A DNA stretch of 8,176 bases from Candidatus Omnitrophota bacterium (GCA_028716065.1 JAQUQN010000045.1:1-8176), one strand, 5' to 3'; positions 1 through 6,169 are shown, counted from the first letter of the stretch. The notes: generated by a model not told the origin, from the letters alone. Numbers and translations are program-made.

Positions 1-87
1 CCGGCCTGTTATTTCGACAAGAAGGCGGAGAGGACATACGACCGGTCGGTCGCGAATTATTTCCGCTCAAAAAAAGGAGAAAGATGA
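1..87 (+). CDS. 3' end of a possible zinc-ribbon-like protein (partial)
   Basis: The first frame is open from base 1 to a TGA at 85-87 and reads PACYFDKKAERTYDRS..., ending in a basic tail (RSKKGER). The visible P-A-C-Y-F-D-K-K start resembles the second half of a CxxC zinc ribbon, followed by the charged tail typical of such small proteins. It is compared with the downstream protein, which has CKDCFAKRKR in the equivalent place. The stop overlaps the next start codon as ATGA (84-87), the usual sign of translational coupling. Only 28 residues are visible, so the family is an inference. The frame used by the next gene is also open to the window edge, so a longer version of that gene cannot be excluded, but its own Shine-Dalgarno argues against it. 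Confidence 0.45.
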   Translation, partial: PACYFDKKAERTYDRSVANYFRSKKGER

Positions 88-557
88 AGAAACGTTTAAA
101 GCGCGAAAGCCATTCCGGAGAGTCGGATCTTGGACCATACATAGCGGGACTTATAGTTAAGATGCAGCAGCAGTTAAGTTTCCTGGAGAAGAAGTTAGAT
201 ATCCTTATAGGGCAGTGTTCGGCAAAGCCCGCCCAACACTTCGACCGTCCTCACCATCAGCAGGAGCCGCGCCAGGAGAATAATTACAGGGAGCGGACCT
301 TGCATAAAGCGATCTGCGCGGATTGTAACAAGGAATGCGAAGTCCCCTTCAGGCCCAGCGGCGGCCGTCCCGTATATTGCAAAGATTGTTTTGCAAAGCG
401 TAAACGCCCCAGCCAGTTTAAAACAAGCCATGATAACAGGCCCCAGGCCCAGGCGGCCCCGGCGCAGGAAAGGCGCTTTGATAAAGAGAGGGGATCCGAA
501 GGCCGTAAATTCAGCAGAAAGAGGCCGGTTTCCAAAAAGCGTAAAGCCAGGAAATAG
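84..557 (+). CDS. CxxC-x17-CxxC domain zinc-binding protein
   Basis: This 157-aa protein carries C78-x2-C81, exactly 17 residues, then C99-x2-C102 (CADC ... YCKDC). That is the spacing of the CxxC-x17-CxxC family of small bacterial zinc-ribbon proteins. Residues 15-43 form a likely amphipathic or coiled-coil helix (GPYIAGLIVKMQQQLSFLEK). Residues 48-72 are rich in H, Q, R and E, and the tail after 103 is very basic, ending KKRKARK. The basic tail suggests contact with RNA or DNA, or with the ribosome; that is inference, as the family has no settled function. ATG 84 follows AGGAGA at 75-80, and the start overlaps the previous stop, so the pair looks coupled. No signal peptide is present, so it should be cytoplasmic. 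Confidence 0.8.
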   Translation: MKKRLKRESHSGESDLGPYIAGLIVKMQQQLSFLEKKLDILIGQCSAKPAQHFDRPHHQQEPRQENNYRERTLHKAICADCNKECEVPFRPSGGRPVYCKDCFAKRKRPSQFKTSHDNRPQAQAAPAQERRFDKERGSEGRKFSRKRPVSKKRKARK

Positions 558-581
558 GGCTTCATGAATGAAAGGTGAAAG

Positions 582-1685
582 ATGAGACAGATCTTTTTTT
601 GGTTTATCATAGCAACGGTGTTGTTGGTCCTGGTGATCACGAGGTTAGAGACGGCTTTCAGGACCGAGCTATCCACAGGGATGGCCAAAGTCGTAGATGA
701 GGTCATCAAGAAATATAATATTCCAGGCGCCGTCGTGGGCGTGTGGCATGGCAGGAGGGCCTGGGTCTATGCGGCCGGCCTGAGTGATATCGGGACGAAA
801 ACAGCGATGCGGCCGGATTGCAGGTTCCGCATCGCGAGCAATACGAAGACATTTACCGCCACGGTGGTCCTGCAGCTCGCCGCGAAAAAGAAGCTGAGCC
901 TGGACGATAAGCTGGATAAATTTTTCCCCCGGATACCCAATTCCGGCAGGATCACCATCCGCCAGCTCTTGAACCATACCAGCGGAATATACGATTTTGT
1001 AGAGGACAAGGATTTCGAGAAGGCCTACCTGGCAGATCCCCTGAGAAAGTGGACCCCGCAGGAAGAGATAGATATCGTTTTGAAACACAAGCCGGATTTC
1101 GCCCCGGGAGAGAAATGGAAATATTCGAACAGTAATTATACGCTCCTGGGCATGATCATCGAGAAGGTGACCGGCTCAAAGATCGAAAGTGAGGTCTCAA
1201 GAAGAATAATAAAGCCGCTCGGGCTCTATCACACGAATTTCCCGGTTACGCCATATATAGGAGGAAGGTACAGTCATGGCTACATGGATGACGGGAAAGG
1301 AGGCCTGAAAGACATAACGAAGATCAGCCCTTCGATACCCTGGGCAGGCGGAGCGATGATCTCCAATATATATGACCTGAAGAGATGGCTAAGGGTGCTG
1401 GCAAAAGGGAGTCTTATAGGCAACGCGATGAGAAAAGAGCAGCAGGATTGGGTCAGCACTGGCGTGGAAGGCATGGAATTCGGCCTCGGCATCATGGACC
1501 TCAAAGGTTTCATCGGCCATAATGGGGAGATCCTTGGTTTCGCCTCATTCATGCTCTATTCGCCACAGAGAGACATGACGATAATCCTTTTCGTAAATAA
1601 GTGTAACGAGGATGAGAAGATCCATCCGACCACTGACATTCTCAAAGGTATATTTGAGGCCCTTTCCGGCAAGGAGGGCGCATAG
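582..1685 (+). CDS. Membrane-anchored serine hydrolase, beta-lactamase family (class C / PBP fold)
   Basis: The protein is 367 aa, the usual length for stand-alone members of the beta-lactamase-related serine hydrolases (Pfam PF00144). Residues 4-20 are a hydrophobic segment acting as signal anchor or uncleaved signal, so the catalytic domain should lie outside the inner membrane. The three active-site motifs are visible. They are S86-N-T-K89 (SxxK, with the nucleophile serine and general-base lysine), Y181-S-N183 (YxN), and H313-N-G315 in the place of the KTG box. The HTSG signature is at 132-135. The H-x-G third motif is common in esterases and D-aminopeptidase or carboxypeptidase-like members, so a true beta-lactamase is less likely. 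The substrate is not predictable; peptidoglycan peptides or esters are possible. ATG 582 has an AGGTG site 5-9 bases upstream. It lies 24 bases after the zinc-ribbon gene, so they may share a transcript. Confidence 0.88.
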   Translation: MRQIFFWFIIATVLLVLVITRLETAFRTELSTGMAKVVDEVIKKYNIPGAVVGVWHGRRAWVYAAGLSDIGTKTAMRPDCRFRIASNTKTFTATVVLQLAAKKKLSLDDKLDKFFPRIPNSGRITIRQLLNHTSGIYDFVEDKDFEKAYLADPLRKWTPQEEIDIVLKHKPDFAPGEKWKYSNSNYTLLGMIIEKVTGSKIESEVSRRIIKPLGLYHTNFPVTPYIGGRYSHGYMDDGKGGLKDITKISPSIPWAGGAMISNIYDLKRWLRVLAKGSLIGNAMRKEQQDWVSTGVEGMEFGLGIMDLKGFIGHNGEILGFASFMLYSPQRDMTIILFVNKCNEDEKIHPTTDILKGIFEALSGKEGA

Positions 1686-1716
1686 GCGCCTCGATTCACG
1701 CATTAACATTAAAATC

Positions 1717-1745
1717 TCGACAAAAAGCGGTTTATTTTATATAAT
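1717..1745 (+). promoter_or_regulatory. Sigma70-type promoter of the small secreted protein gene
   Basis: A -35 box TCGACA (1717-1722, 5 of 6 consensus bases) is followed after exactly 17 bases by a perfect -10 box TATAAT (1740-1745). Transcription should begin near 1752, giving a leader of about 34 bases before ATG 1786. It lies in the 100-base gap after the serine hydrolase gene, so the small gene is likely its own unit. Confidence 0.75.
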
Positions 1746-1768
1746 AATACGGAATTTTTACACCCCCC

Positions 1769-1778
1769 AAGGAGGTGA
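1769..1778 (+). promoter_or_regulatory. Full-length Shine-Dalgarno, with start decision
   Basis: AAGGAGGTGA is a 10-base perfect complement to the 3' end of 16S rRNA and ends 7 bases before ATG 1786. It fixes the start at 1786 and rules out the upstream in-frame ATG at 1612, which lies inside the serine hydrolase gene. The preceding CACCCCC (1761-1767) can pair with GGAGGTG, so the site may be partly folded in the mRNA. Confidence 0.85.
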
Positions 1779-1785
1779 AGGGAAT

Positions 1786-2049
1786 ATGAAGAAGTTAGTG
1801 GTACTCGTAATGGCCCTCGCTTTCGCTTGCGGATTGGCTTATGCCGCCGACAGCGATGAAGGCAGATTCGAGCCGGTGCAGACGTTTGCGGAGGATACGG
1901 GAGACGTAGTCCAGACCGCAGCGCAGGGAGTCGTTGACACGGTGAATGTTCAAAAAAACAATCCTGTCACGACAGCTGCCAAGGCGACCGCGGATGTTGC
2001 AGAAGGCACTGTTAAGACTGCTACTTTCCAGAAGATAGATAAGAAGTAG
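1786..2049 (+). CDS. Small secreted protein with Ala/Thr/Val-rich repeats, function unknown
   Basis: The protein is 87 aa. Residues 1-20 are a classic Sec signal peptide: MKK, a hydrophobic core LVVLVMALAFACGL, then AYA, with predicted cleavage before A21. The mature 67 residues are hydrophilic and low in complexity, rich in A, T, V, D and K, and have no cysteine. Two loosely repeated blocks are visible: residues 42-57 (VQTAAQGVVDTVNVQK) and 61-83 (VTTAAKATADVAEGTVKTATFQK). Each has T-A-A near its start and ends in x-Q-K. The composition would suit an amphipathic helix, but I do not recognise a family. A near-consensus promoter and full-length Shine-Dalgarno imply abundant expression. An abundant periplasmic or surface-associated protein is a reasonable inference; a structural or stress role is only a guess. 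Confidence 0.8.
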   Translation: MKKLVVLVMALAFACGLAYAADSDEGRFEPVQTFAEDTGDVVQTAAQGVVDTVNVQKNNPVTTAAKATADVAEGTVKTATFQKIDKK

Positions 2050-2083
2050 GAAAGAGGGGCCTTGCCCCAGACAGTAGCGAATA

Positions 2084-2140
2084 AAATTAGGGACAGCAGC
2101 CGTTTTTTGAGGTAAAATAAACGGTAGCTGTCCCTAATTT
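2084..2140. repeat. Long imperfect inverted repeat (REP/MITE-like hairpin or bidirectional terminator)
   Basis: The arms lie at 2084-2105 and 2119-2140. They match as reverse complements at 20 of 22 positions; the two mismatches are adjacent (AG in the left arm against TA in the reverse complement of the right arm). The loop is 13 bases (2106-2118). The outer half is the block AAATTAGGGACAGC and its complement GCTGTCCCTAATTT. Single-stranded, it would form a very stable hairpin. From memory, similar TTAGGGACAG / CTGTCCCTAA palindromes occur as dispersed elements near REP-associated tyrosine transposases; no transposase is visible here. The right arm runs into TTTATTAATTTATT rather than a clean T tract, so it could terminate transcription in either direction but is not a textbook terminator. 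Confidence 0.75.
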
Positions 2141-2178
2141 ATTAATTTATTCGATGCCCATTTAAAAGAAAAGAGAAT

Positions 2179-3864
2179 ATGAAGACGAGGCACGGTAAGA
2201 GGTTAAGGTTAAGCATAAGGATAAAGCTATTGCTTTCGTTCCTGGCGCTTTCGGCACTTCCATTACTCATATTCGGCTACATGGGGTTAAGCGACCTTCA
2301 GAGCATGGGTAATTACGCCGTACATACTACCTTTGAGCTTGGGGAAAGCGCCATATCCGACAGCACCCGCGCCCTGAAAGACCTGGGCAAGGCTATAATA
2401 AAAGAGAAGGCGGAAGACGTGGCCAGGCAGATGGAGATCTACGTGAGCGCCCATCCACAGCTGAACCAGGAAGAACTCCGGCAGGATGAGGTCCTGGCCC
2501 GGATAGCGGTACAACCCGTGGGCAAGACCGGATACACCTCGGTCCTGGATTCGAATGGTATAAATGTATTTCATTATAATCAGAAACTCATCGGCGTCGA
2601 CCTGAACGAACTTAAAAATACCCTGCCGGATTTTTACGTATTGCTGCAGAACATGAAATCGCCGCGTGCCGGAGACGGTTACTATAAATGGAAAGATGCC
2701 GATGGCGCGATCAGGGATAAATACCTCTATCATGTTCCCGTGGAGGGGACGAATCTGAGGATCGCGGCTACCACTTATATAGACGAATTTCTCGAACCCA
2801 TCAAGGAGACAAAACAAAAAATAGCCCAGACGACCGCCGATACCACCGGGAAAATCAGCACCTATATACGGAAAGACAAGATCATATTTTTGGGCGGGTC
2901 ACTGGTCATGGCCGCCGTAGTTTGTGTCATATCCCTGATGCTTTCCAGGAGGATCACGACGCCCATACTCAGGCTGGTCAGCGAGACGGAGGCGATAGGA
3001 AGCGGAAAGCTCGATTCCAAGATCGATATATATACGGGCGACGAGATAGAAAAGCTGGCGGTATCCTTCAAGAGAATGTCTGTAAGGCTGAAGGAGCATA
3101 TCAGAAGGTTGCAGGAGACGACTGCCGTGAAAGAACGTCTTCAGAGAGAACTTGAGATCGCCAAAGGCATCCAGCAGAATTTTTTGCCCACGGTGATGCC
3201 CATGATAGGGCGGATAGACGTCGCGGCGTTCAGCCTTCCCGCGCGCGAGGTCGGCGGCGATTTTTATGATTTCATACCTATAAACAAGGATAAGTGGGCT
3301 ATCGAGATCGGTGACGTATCGGGTAAGGGCATACCGGCGGCCATATTCATGGCGTTGTCACAGACCCTGATCAGGAGCATCGACCCGGCCAACCTTACCT
3401 CATCCCAGATAATCAAACAGGTAAACAAGATAATCGCTTCAGAGGCAAAATCCGGCATGTTCGTCACTCTGTTTTACGCCATAGTGGATACGGAAAAGAT
3501 GACGCTCGGTTATAGTAACGCGGGACACAATCCGCCTCTTGTGATGAGAAAGGAGCCAAGCGATATAGTGCTCCTGAAGGCGCATGGTTTTCCGGTAGGA
3601 GTTTTCAAAGATATCGAACTGCATGACGACAAAATTAAGATATCTCCCGGCGACGTAATAGTTTTTTACACTGACGGCATAACTGAGGCGATCAATACAA
3701 AAAGAGAGCAGTTCGGAGAAGGGCGTCTCACGGGCCTTATCAGGGAAAACCAGCACCTCTCGGCACAAGAGGTCGTGAAGAAGGTCCTGGAGGCCATGGA
3801 GGTCTTTACCGGAAAAGAACCGCAATTCGACGATATAACCCTGATAGTCTTAAAGATCGTCTGA
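2179..3864 (+). CDS. Membrane sensor protein phosphatase: Cache, HAMP and SpoIIE/PP2C (RsbU-like)
   Basis: This 561-aa protein has a basic N-terminus, a first membrane helix at about 16-35, and an extracytoplasmic region to about 230. Within it, residues 85-205 look like a single Cache ligand-binding domain (KTGYTSVLDSNG, YYKWKDADG, IAATTYIDEF). A second helix lies at about 234-256, a HAMP linker at 257-310 (RRITTPILRLV...), a coiled-coil joint at 310-335, and a SpoIIE-type PP2C phosphatase at 340-561. Metal-binding aspartates are in place: D361 in VGGDFYDF, D379 in GDVSGKG, D499 in YTDG, and D551/D552 near the end. By family knowledge it dephosphorylates an STAS-domain anti-anti-sigma factor in response to a ligand outside the membrane. 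No STAS, RsbW-like kinase or sigma-factor gene is visible here, so its partners lie elsewhere. ATG 2179 has only a weak purine-rich site (AAGAGAA) ahead of it. Confidence 0.9.
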   Translation: MKTRHGKRLRLSIRIKLLLSFLALSALPLLIFGYMGLSDLQSMGNYAVHTTFELGESAISDSTRALKDLGKAIIKEKAEDVARQMEIYVSAHPQLNQEELRQDEVLARIAVQPVGKTGYTSVLDSNGINVFHYNQKLIGVDLNELKNTLPDFYVLLQNMKSPRAGDGYYKWKDADGAIRDKYLYHVPVEGTNLRIAATTYIDEFLEPIKETKQKIAQTTADTTGKISTYIRKDKIIFLGGSLVMAAVVCVISLMLSRRITTPILRLVSETEAIGSGKLDSKIDIYTGDEIEKLAVSFKRMSVRLKEHIRRLQETTAVKERLQRELEIAKGIQQNFLPTVMPMIGRIDVAAFSLPAREVGGDFYDFIPINKDKWAIEIGDVSGKGIPAAIFMALSQTLIRSIDPANLTSSQIIKQVNKIIASEAKSGMFVTLFYAIVDTEKMTLGYSNAGHNPPLVMRKEPSDIVLLKAHGFPVGVFKDIELHDDKIKISPGDVIVFYTDGITEAINTKREQFGEGRLTGLIRENQHLSAQEVVKKVLEAMEVFTGKEPQFDDITLIVLKIV

Positions 3865-3905
3865 AGTTAACATGGATGAGGTGTAAAATTTGACCGCGTT
3901 CTTTT

Positions 3906-4847
3906 ATGACTAAATTCGGCGTGAACCCGAAGAAAGAGGAGGCGCTCAAAGCGCGGATGGCGCGCTTCGGCGTGAAGGAGAGCGACCTGGTAGAATATTT
4001 CATAAGGTCGAGCGGCCCGGGCGGCCAGAATGTCAATAAGGTGGCGACCGGCGTGTACCTCAGGCATGTTCCCACGGGGATAGAGGTCAAATGCATGCTT
4101 GAGCGTTCGCAGGCGCTCAACCGTTTCAGGGCGCGCAGGACGCTGCTTGCGAAGATAGAGGAGATGATCCTCGGTAAAGAGTCCGCGGAACGCAAACGGA
4201 TAGAGAAGATCCGCAGGCAGAAGCGGAAGCGCTCAAAAAGGGCGAAGGAGAAGATACTAAAAGACAAGCGCGCGCGCTCCGAGAAGAAGGCGATGCGCAG
4301 GGCCCCCGCGCGGGATATCCTCCTGGTCCTTCTTCTGGCAACCATGATAAGCGGATGCGCCACGATGCACTACCCGAGCGCCTACAAGGTAGAGGGGCAG
4401 GAATTCAAGAAGTTCAAAGAACTGGACGACGACAAGGCGCTTAAGGTGGTGGCCCTTATCTATAACGTGAACCATGACGAGTGGGAAGACTCCATGGCGA
4501 GAAGCCTCGCGCTCGAAGAGTATCTGAACCTCCTGCGCAAGAGGAAATCGAAATATATCAAGGGATCGGGCATATTTGACATAAAATATGATAAGGTGAA
4601 GATATCCAGGATAAAAGACAGGGACCTGATAAAATTATACAAGGCGCTCGCCCCGAAGGCGGATAATTATTACATGGATTCGTCCCAGGAACTTACCGAG
4701 CGGGAGAACGCCAGGAGGATAGTATATTTGACCGCGATGGGCTCTATCGCGACGGAGATGAAGAAGCGGGATAATACAAGGAACGCCATGTCGATAGCGA
4801 GCCAGGTGCTTCTTACAGCTATCACGGTGGCGCTCCAGATGATATAA
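3906..4847 (+). CDS. RF-1-domain ribosome-rescue-like protein, in frame with a lipoprotein
   Basis: Residues 1 to about 133 of this 313-aa frame are a complete stand-alone RF-1 domain. The SSGPGGQNVNK motif at 35-45 holds the GGQ (39-41) that triggers peptidyl-tRNA hydrolysis. ERSQALNRFRARR (66-78) follows, then a very basic helix (97-128). There are no codon-recognition domains, as in ArfB/YaeJ and MTRFR-like factors that release peptides from stalled ribosomes, where a basic tail enters the empty mRNA channel. That role is inference from family. Instead of a stop near residue 133, the frame continues into a lipoprotein signal peptide and 160 more residues, described separately. ATG 3906 lacks a good Shine-Dalgarno: AGGTG at 3879-3883 is too far upstream, and a TGA at 3891-3893 closes the frame, so no earlier start exists. 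It may be leaderless or weakly translated. Confidence 0.75.
   Translation: MTKFGVNPKKEEALKARMARFGVKESDLVEYFIRSSGPGGQNVNKVATGVYLRHVPTGIEVKCMLERSQALNRFRARRTLLAKIEEMILGKESAERKRIEKIRRQKRKRSKRAKEKILKDKRARSEKKAMRRAPARDILLVLLLATMISGCATMHYPSAYKVEGQEFKKFKELDDDKALKVVALIYNVNHDEWEDSMARSLALEEYLNLLRKRKSKYIKGSGIFDIKYDKVKISRIKDRDLIKLYKALAPKADNYYMDSSQELTERENARRIVYLTAMGSIATEMKKRDNTRNAMSIASQVLLTAITVALQMI
4293..4847 (+). CDS. Putative lipoprotein, likely separate translation start inside the upstream frame
   Basis: Starting at ATG 4293 (residue 130 of the long frame), the product is 184 aa with a textbook lipoprotein signal. It has a basic start MRRAPARD, a hydrophobic core ILLVLLLATM, and a lipobox I-S-G-C with the modified cysteine at residue 22. 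The mature part is mostly charged helix (KKFKELDDDKALK, RKRKSKY, IKDRDLIKLYKAL) and ends in a hydrophobic segment (VLLTAITVALQMI). I do not recognise a family. An AGAAGG just ahead of 4293 could serve as a closely spaced ribosome site. A membrane-export signal in the middle of a ribosome-binding protein makes little sense as one polypeptide, so internal initiation is favoured; a lost stop codon by mutation or assembly error is the alternative. It ends 20 bases before the archaemetzincin gene and is probably co-transcribed with it. Confidence 0.62.
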   Translation: MRRAPARDILLVLLLATMISGCATMHYPSAYKVEGQEFKKFKELDDDKALKVVALIYNVNHDEWEDSMARSLALEEYLNLLRKRKSKYIKGSGIFDIKYDKVKISRIKDRDLIKLYKALAPKADNYYMDSSQELTERENARRIVYLTAMGSIATEMKKRDNTRNAMSIASQVLLTAITVALQMI

Positions 4848-4867
4848 TAGTACATGAAAGGGCAGAA

Positions 4868-5524
4868 ATGATCAAACGCTTGCTGGTAATCATTTTGTTT
4901 GTTATCGCGGGGGCATCTCTCGCCGCGCGCCCTGTTGAGGCGAAGGTGATAGACGAGCATATCTTTCTCATCAGGGCCGGAGCAGTGGACGAGAAGGTAT
5001 TGAAGGCCATCAAAGAGAAACTTCCCGACTCCCTTCCCATGACCGTGAAGGTCGAGATGATGGAGCCGCGAGATATCCCGGAATCCGCCTACGATCCCTC
5101 GAGGCAGCAGTATAACGCCGAGATGATACTGGACGCCATCGCCCGGAAAGTCACCCTCGATGTCCGGGTCGAGTGCGCGCTCATAATCGTGGACGTTGAC
5201 CTCTATTCCCAGGACCTCAATTTTGTATTTGGCGTCGCCAACAAGGCCAAATCGATGGCCATCATTTCGCTTGCACGCCTCAGGAACGAATTCTACGGCC
5301 TCAAGCCCGATAATAGCTTGTTCATAAAGAGGGCCGTAAAAGAGGCGGTGCATGAACTCGGGCACGTATGGGGCCTGGCGCACTGTTCCAATCCGAAATG
5401 CGTGATGTCCTTTTCCAACAGCCTTACGGATACCGACAAGAAAAAAAGCACATTCTGCCATGAGTGCCAGAAGAAACTCGGCAAACGGTACATGACGCCG
5501 TTTTTTAAGGCGACTTTATTTTAA
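4868..5524 (+). CDS. Exported archaemetzincin-type zinc metalloprotease
   Basis: The 218-aa product carries the archaemetzincin signature: H162-E-x2-H166-x2-G169-x2-H172-C173, then x4-C178-x-M180 (the Met-turn), then C197-x2-C200. H162, H166 and H172 should bind the catalytic zinc, with E163 as general base. The four cysteines C173, C178, C197 and C200 match the family's second, structural zinc site. The spacing from M180 to C197 is 16 residues, close to the 17 usually quoted. Residues 1-25 are a likely Sec signal peptide: MIKR, hydrophobic core LLVIILFVIAGASL, with AxA-type sites near A19-A20 or after VEA (25). That places the protease outside the cytoplasm, whereas archaeal relatives are generally regarded as intracellular. 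ATG 4868 follows AAAGGG by about 5 bases. It sits between the lipoprotein and rubrerythrin genes. The substrate is unknown. Confidence 0.85.
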   Translation: MIKRLLVIILFVIAGASLAARPVEAKVIDEHIFLIRAGAVDEKVLKAIKEKLPDSLPMTVKVEMMEPRDIPESAYDPSRQQYNAEMILDAIARKVTLDVRVECALIIVDVDLYSQDLNFVFGVANKAKSMAIISLARLRNEFYGLKPDNSLFIKRAVKEAVHELGHVWGLAHCSNPKCVMSFSNSLTDTDKKKSTFCHECQKKLGKRYMTPFFKATLF

Positions 5525-5548
5525 GGTTAACCATAAAGGAGGAAGCGT

Positions 5549-6127
5549 ATGTCTAAATCTGTAAAGGGGACAAAGACCGAGAAGAATTTATTGAAGTCGT
5601 TCGCCGGCGAATCGCAGGCGAGGAACAGGTACACCTATTTTGCCAGTGCCGCGAAGAAAGAGGGTTACGAGCAGATATCGCGTATCTTCCTGGAGACCGC
5701 GGAGAACGAGAAGGAGCACGCCAAGGTATTCTTCAAATATCTCGAAGGAGGCGATCTCGAGATAACCGCCAGTTATCCGGCCGGCGTGATAAAGGATACA
5801 AAGACGGATCTGGAGGAGGCGGCCGCCGGAGAAAATCTGGAATGGACGACACTCTACCAGGATTTTTCGAAAGTTGCCAGAGATGAAGGTTTTGCGGAGA
5901 TAGCGCGTTCGTTCGAACAGATAGCCAAGGTAGAGAGGTTCCACGAGTCGCGGTACAGGAAATTGATCGCCAACATGGCCAATAAGGATGTCTTCAGGAA
6001 GAAGACGGTCGTGAAGTGGCACTGTATCAATTGCGGATACGTCGTGGAAGGCGCTGAAGCGCCTGCCGAATGCCCCGCATGCAAACATCCCCAGGCATAT
6101 TACGAATTGCTGGCTGAGAACTATTAA
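5549..6127 (+). CDS. rbr: Rubrerythrin
   Basis: This 192-aa protein has the full rubrerythrin plan. An N-terminal ferritin-like diiron four-helix bundle (about 8-150) carries ligands E21, E54, H57, E95, E98, E129 and H132. The C-terminal rubredoxin domain (about 155-192) carries C159-x2-C162 and C175-x2-C178, which hold one FeS4 iron. By family knowledge it reduces hydrogen peroxide with electrons passed through the rubredoxin centre, protecting anaerobes and microaerophiles; it acts in the cytoplasm. The length is typical (about 190 aa) and no key residue is missing. ATG 5549 is preceded by AAAGGAGG at 5535-5542 with 6 bases between, so translation should be strong. No peroxide-regulator operator was evident in the 24-base gap to the protease gene. 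Confidence 0.95.
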   Translation: MSKSVKGTKTEKNLLKSFAGESQARNRYTYFASAAKKEGYEQISRIFLETAENEKEHAKVFFKYLEGGDLEITASYPAGVIKDTKTDLEEAAAGENLEWTTLYQDFSKVARDEGFAEIARSFEQIAKVERFHESRYRKLIANMANKDVFRKKTVVKWHCINCGYVVEGAEAPAECPACKHPQAYYELLAENY

Positions 6128-6156
6128 GACTAAAATAGAAATAGGAAGCGCTTAAG

Positions 6157-6162
6157 AGGAGG
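6157..6162 (+). promoter_or_regulatory. Shine-Dalgarno that decides the ThiF-like start
   Basis: AGGAGG at 6157-6162 lies only 1 base before ATG 6164 but 7 bases before the next in-frame ATG at 6170. Normal spacing therefore favours 6170 as the start. Confidence 0.7.
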
Positions 6163-6169
6163 AATGCGG

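Noticed and set aside
284..709. A 141-codon minus-strand frame spanning the zinc-ribbon gene and the start of the hydrolase
   Set aside because: It crosses two + strand genes with good ribosome sites and recognisable motifs, and has no recognisable features of its own.
582..1685. Calling the serine hydrolase an antibiotic-resistance AmpC beta-lactamase
   Set aside because: The third motif is HNG, not KTG, and there is no ampR-like regulator. The wider serine-hydrolase family is the safer call.
1677..1690. GGCGC-ATAG-GCGCC hairpin over the stop codon of the serine hydrolase
   Set aside because: It is a short stem with no T run after it and overlaps coding sequence, so it is probably chance in GC-rich codons.
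2056..2068. GGGGC-CTT-GCCCC hairpin just after the small secreted gene
   Set aside because: The stem is only 5 bp and no T tract follows, so it does not qualify as a terminator by itself.
3806..4363. A 185-codon minus-strand frame opposite the RF-1 domain
   Set aside because: It is Arg/Ser/Phe-rich, as expected from reading the basic RF-1 tail backwards. The GGQ motif supports the + strand.
4670..5461. A 263-codon open frame on the minus strand
   Set aside because: It lies opposite the lipoprotein end and the archaemetzincin, whose catalytic and cysteine motifs and signal peptide are clear on the + strand. The minus-strand translation shows no domain or plausible start context.
6146..6153. 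AAGCGCTT palindrome before the ThiF-like gene
   Set aside because: An 8-base perfect palindrome is expected by chance at this length and no paired or repeated copy was seen.
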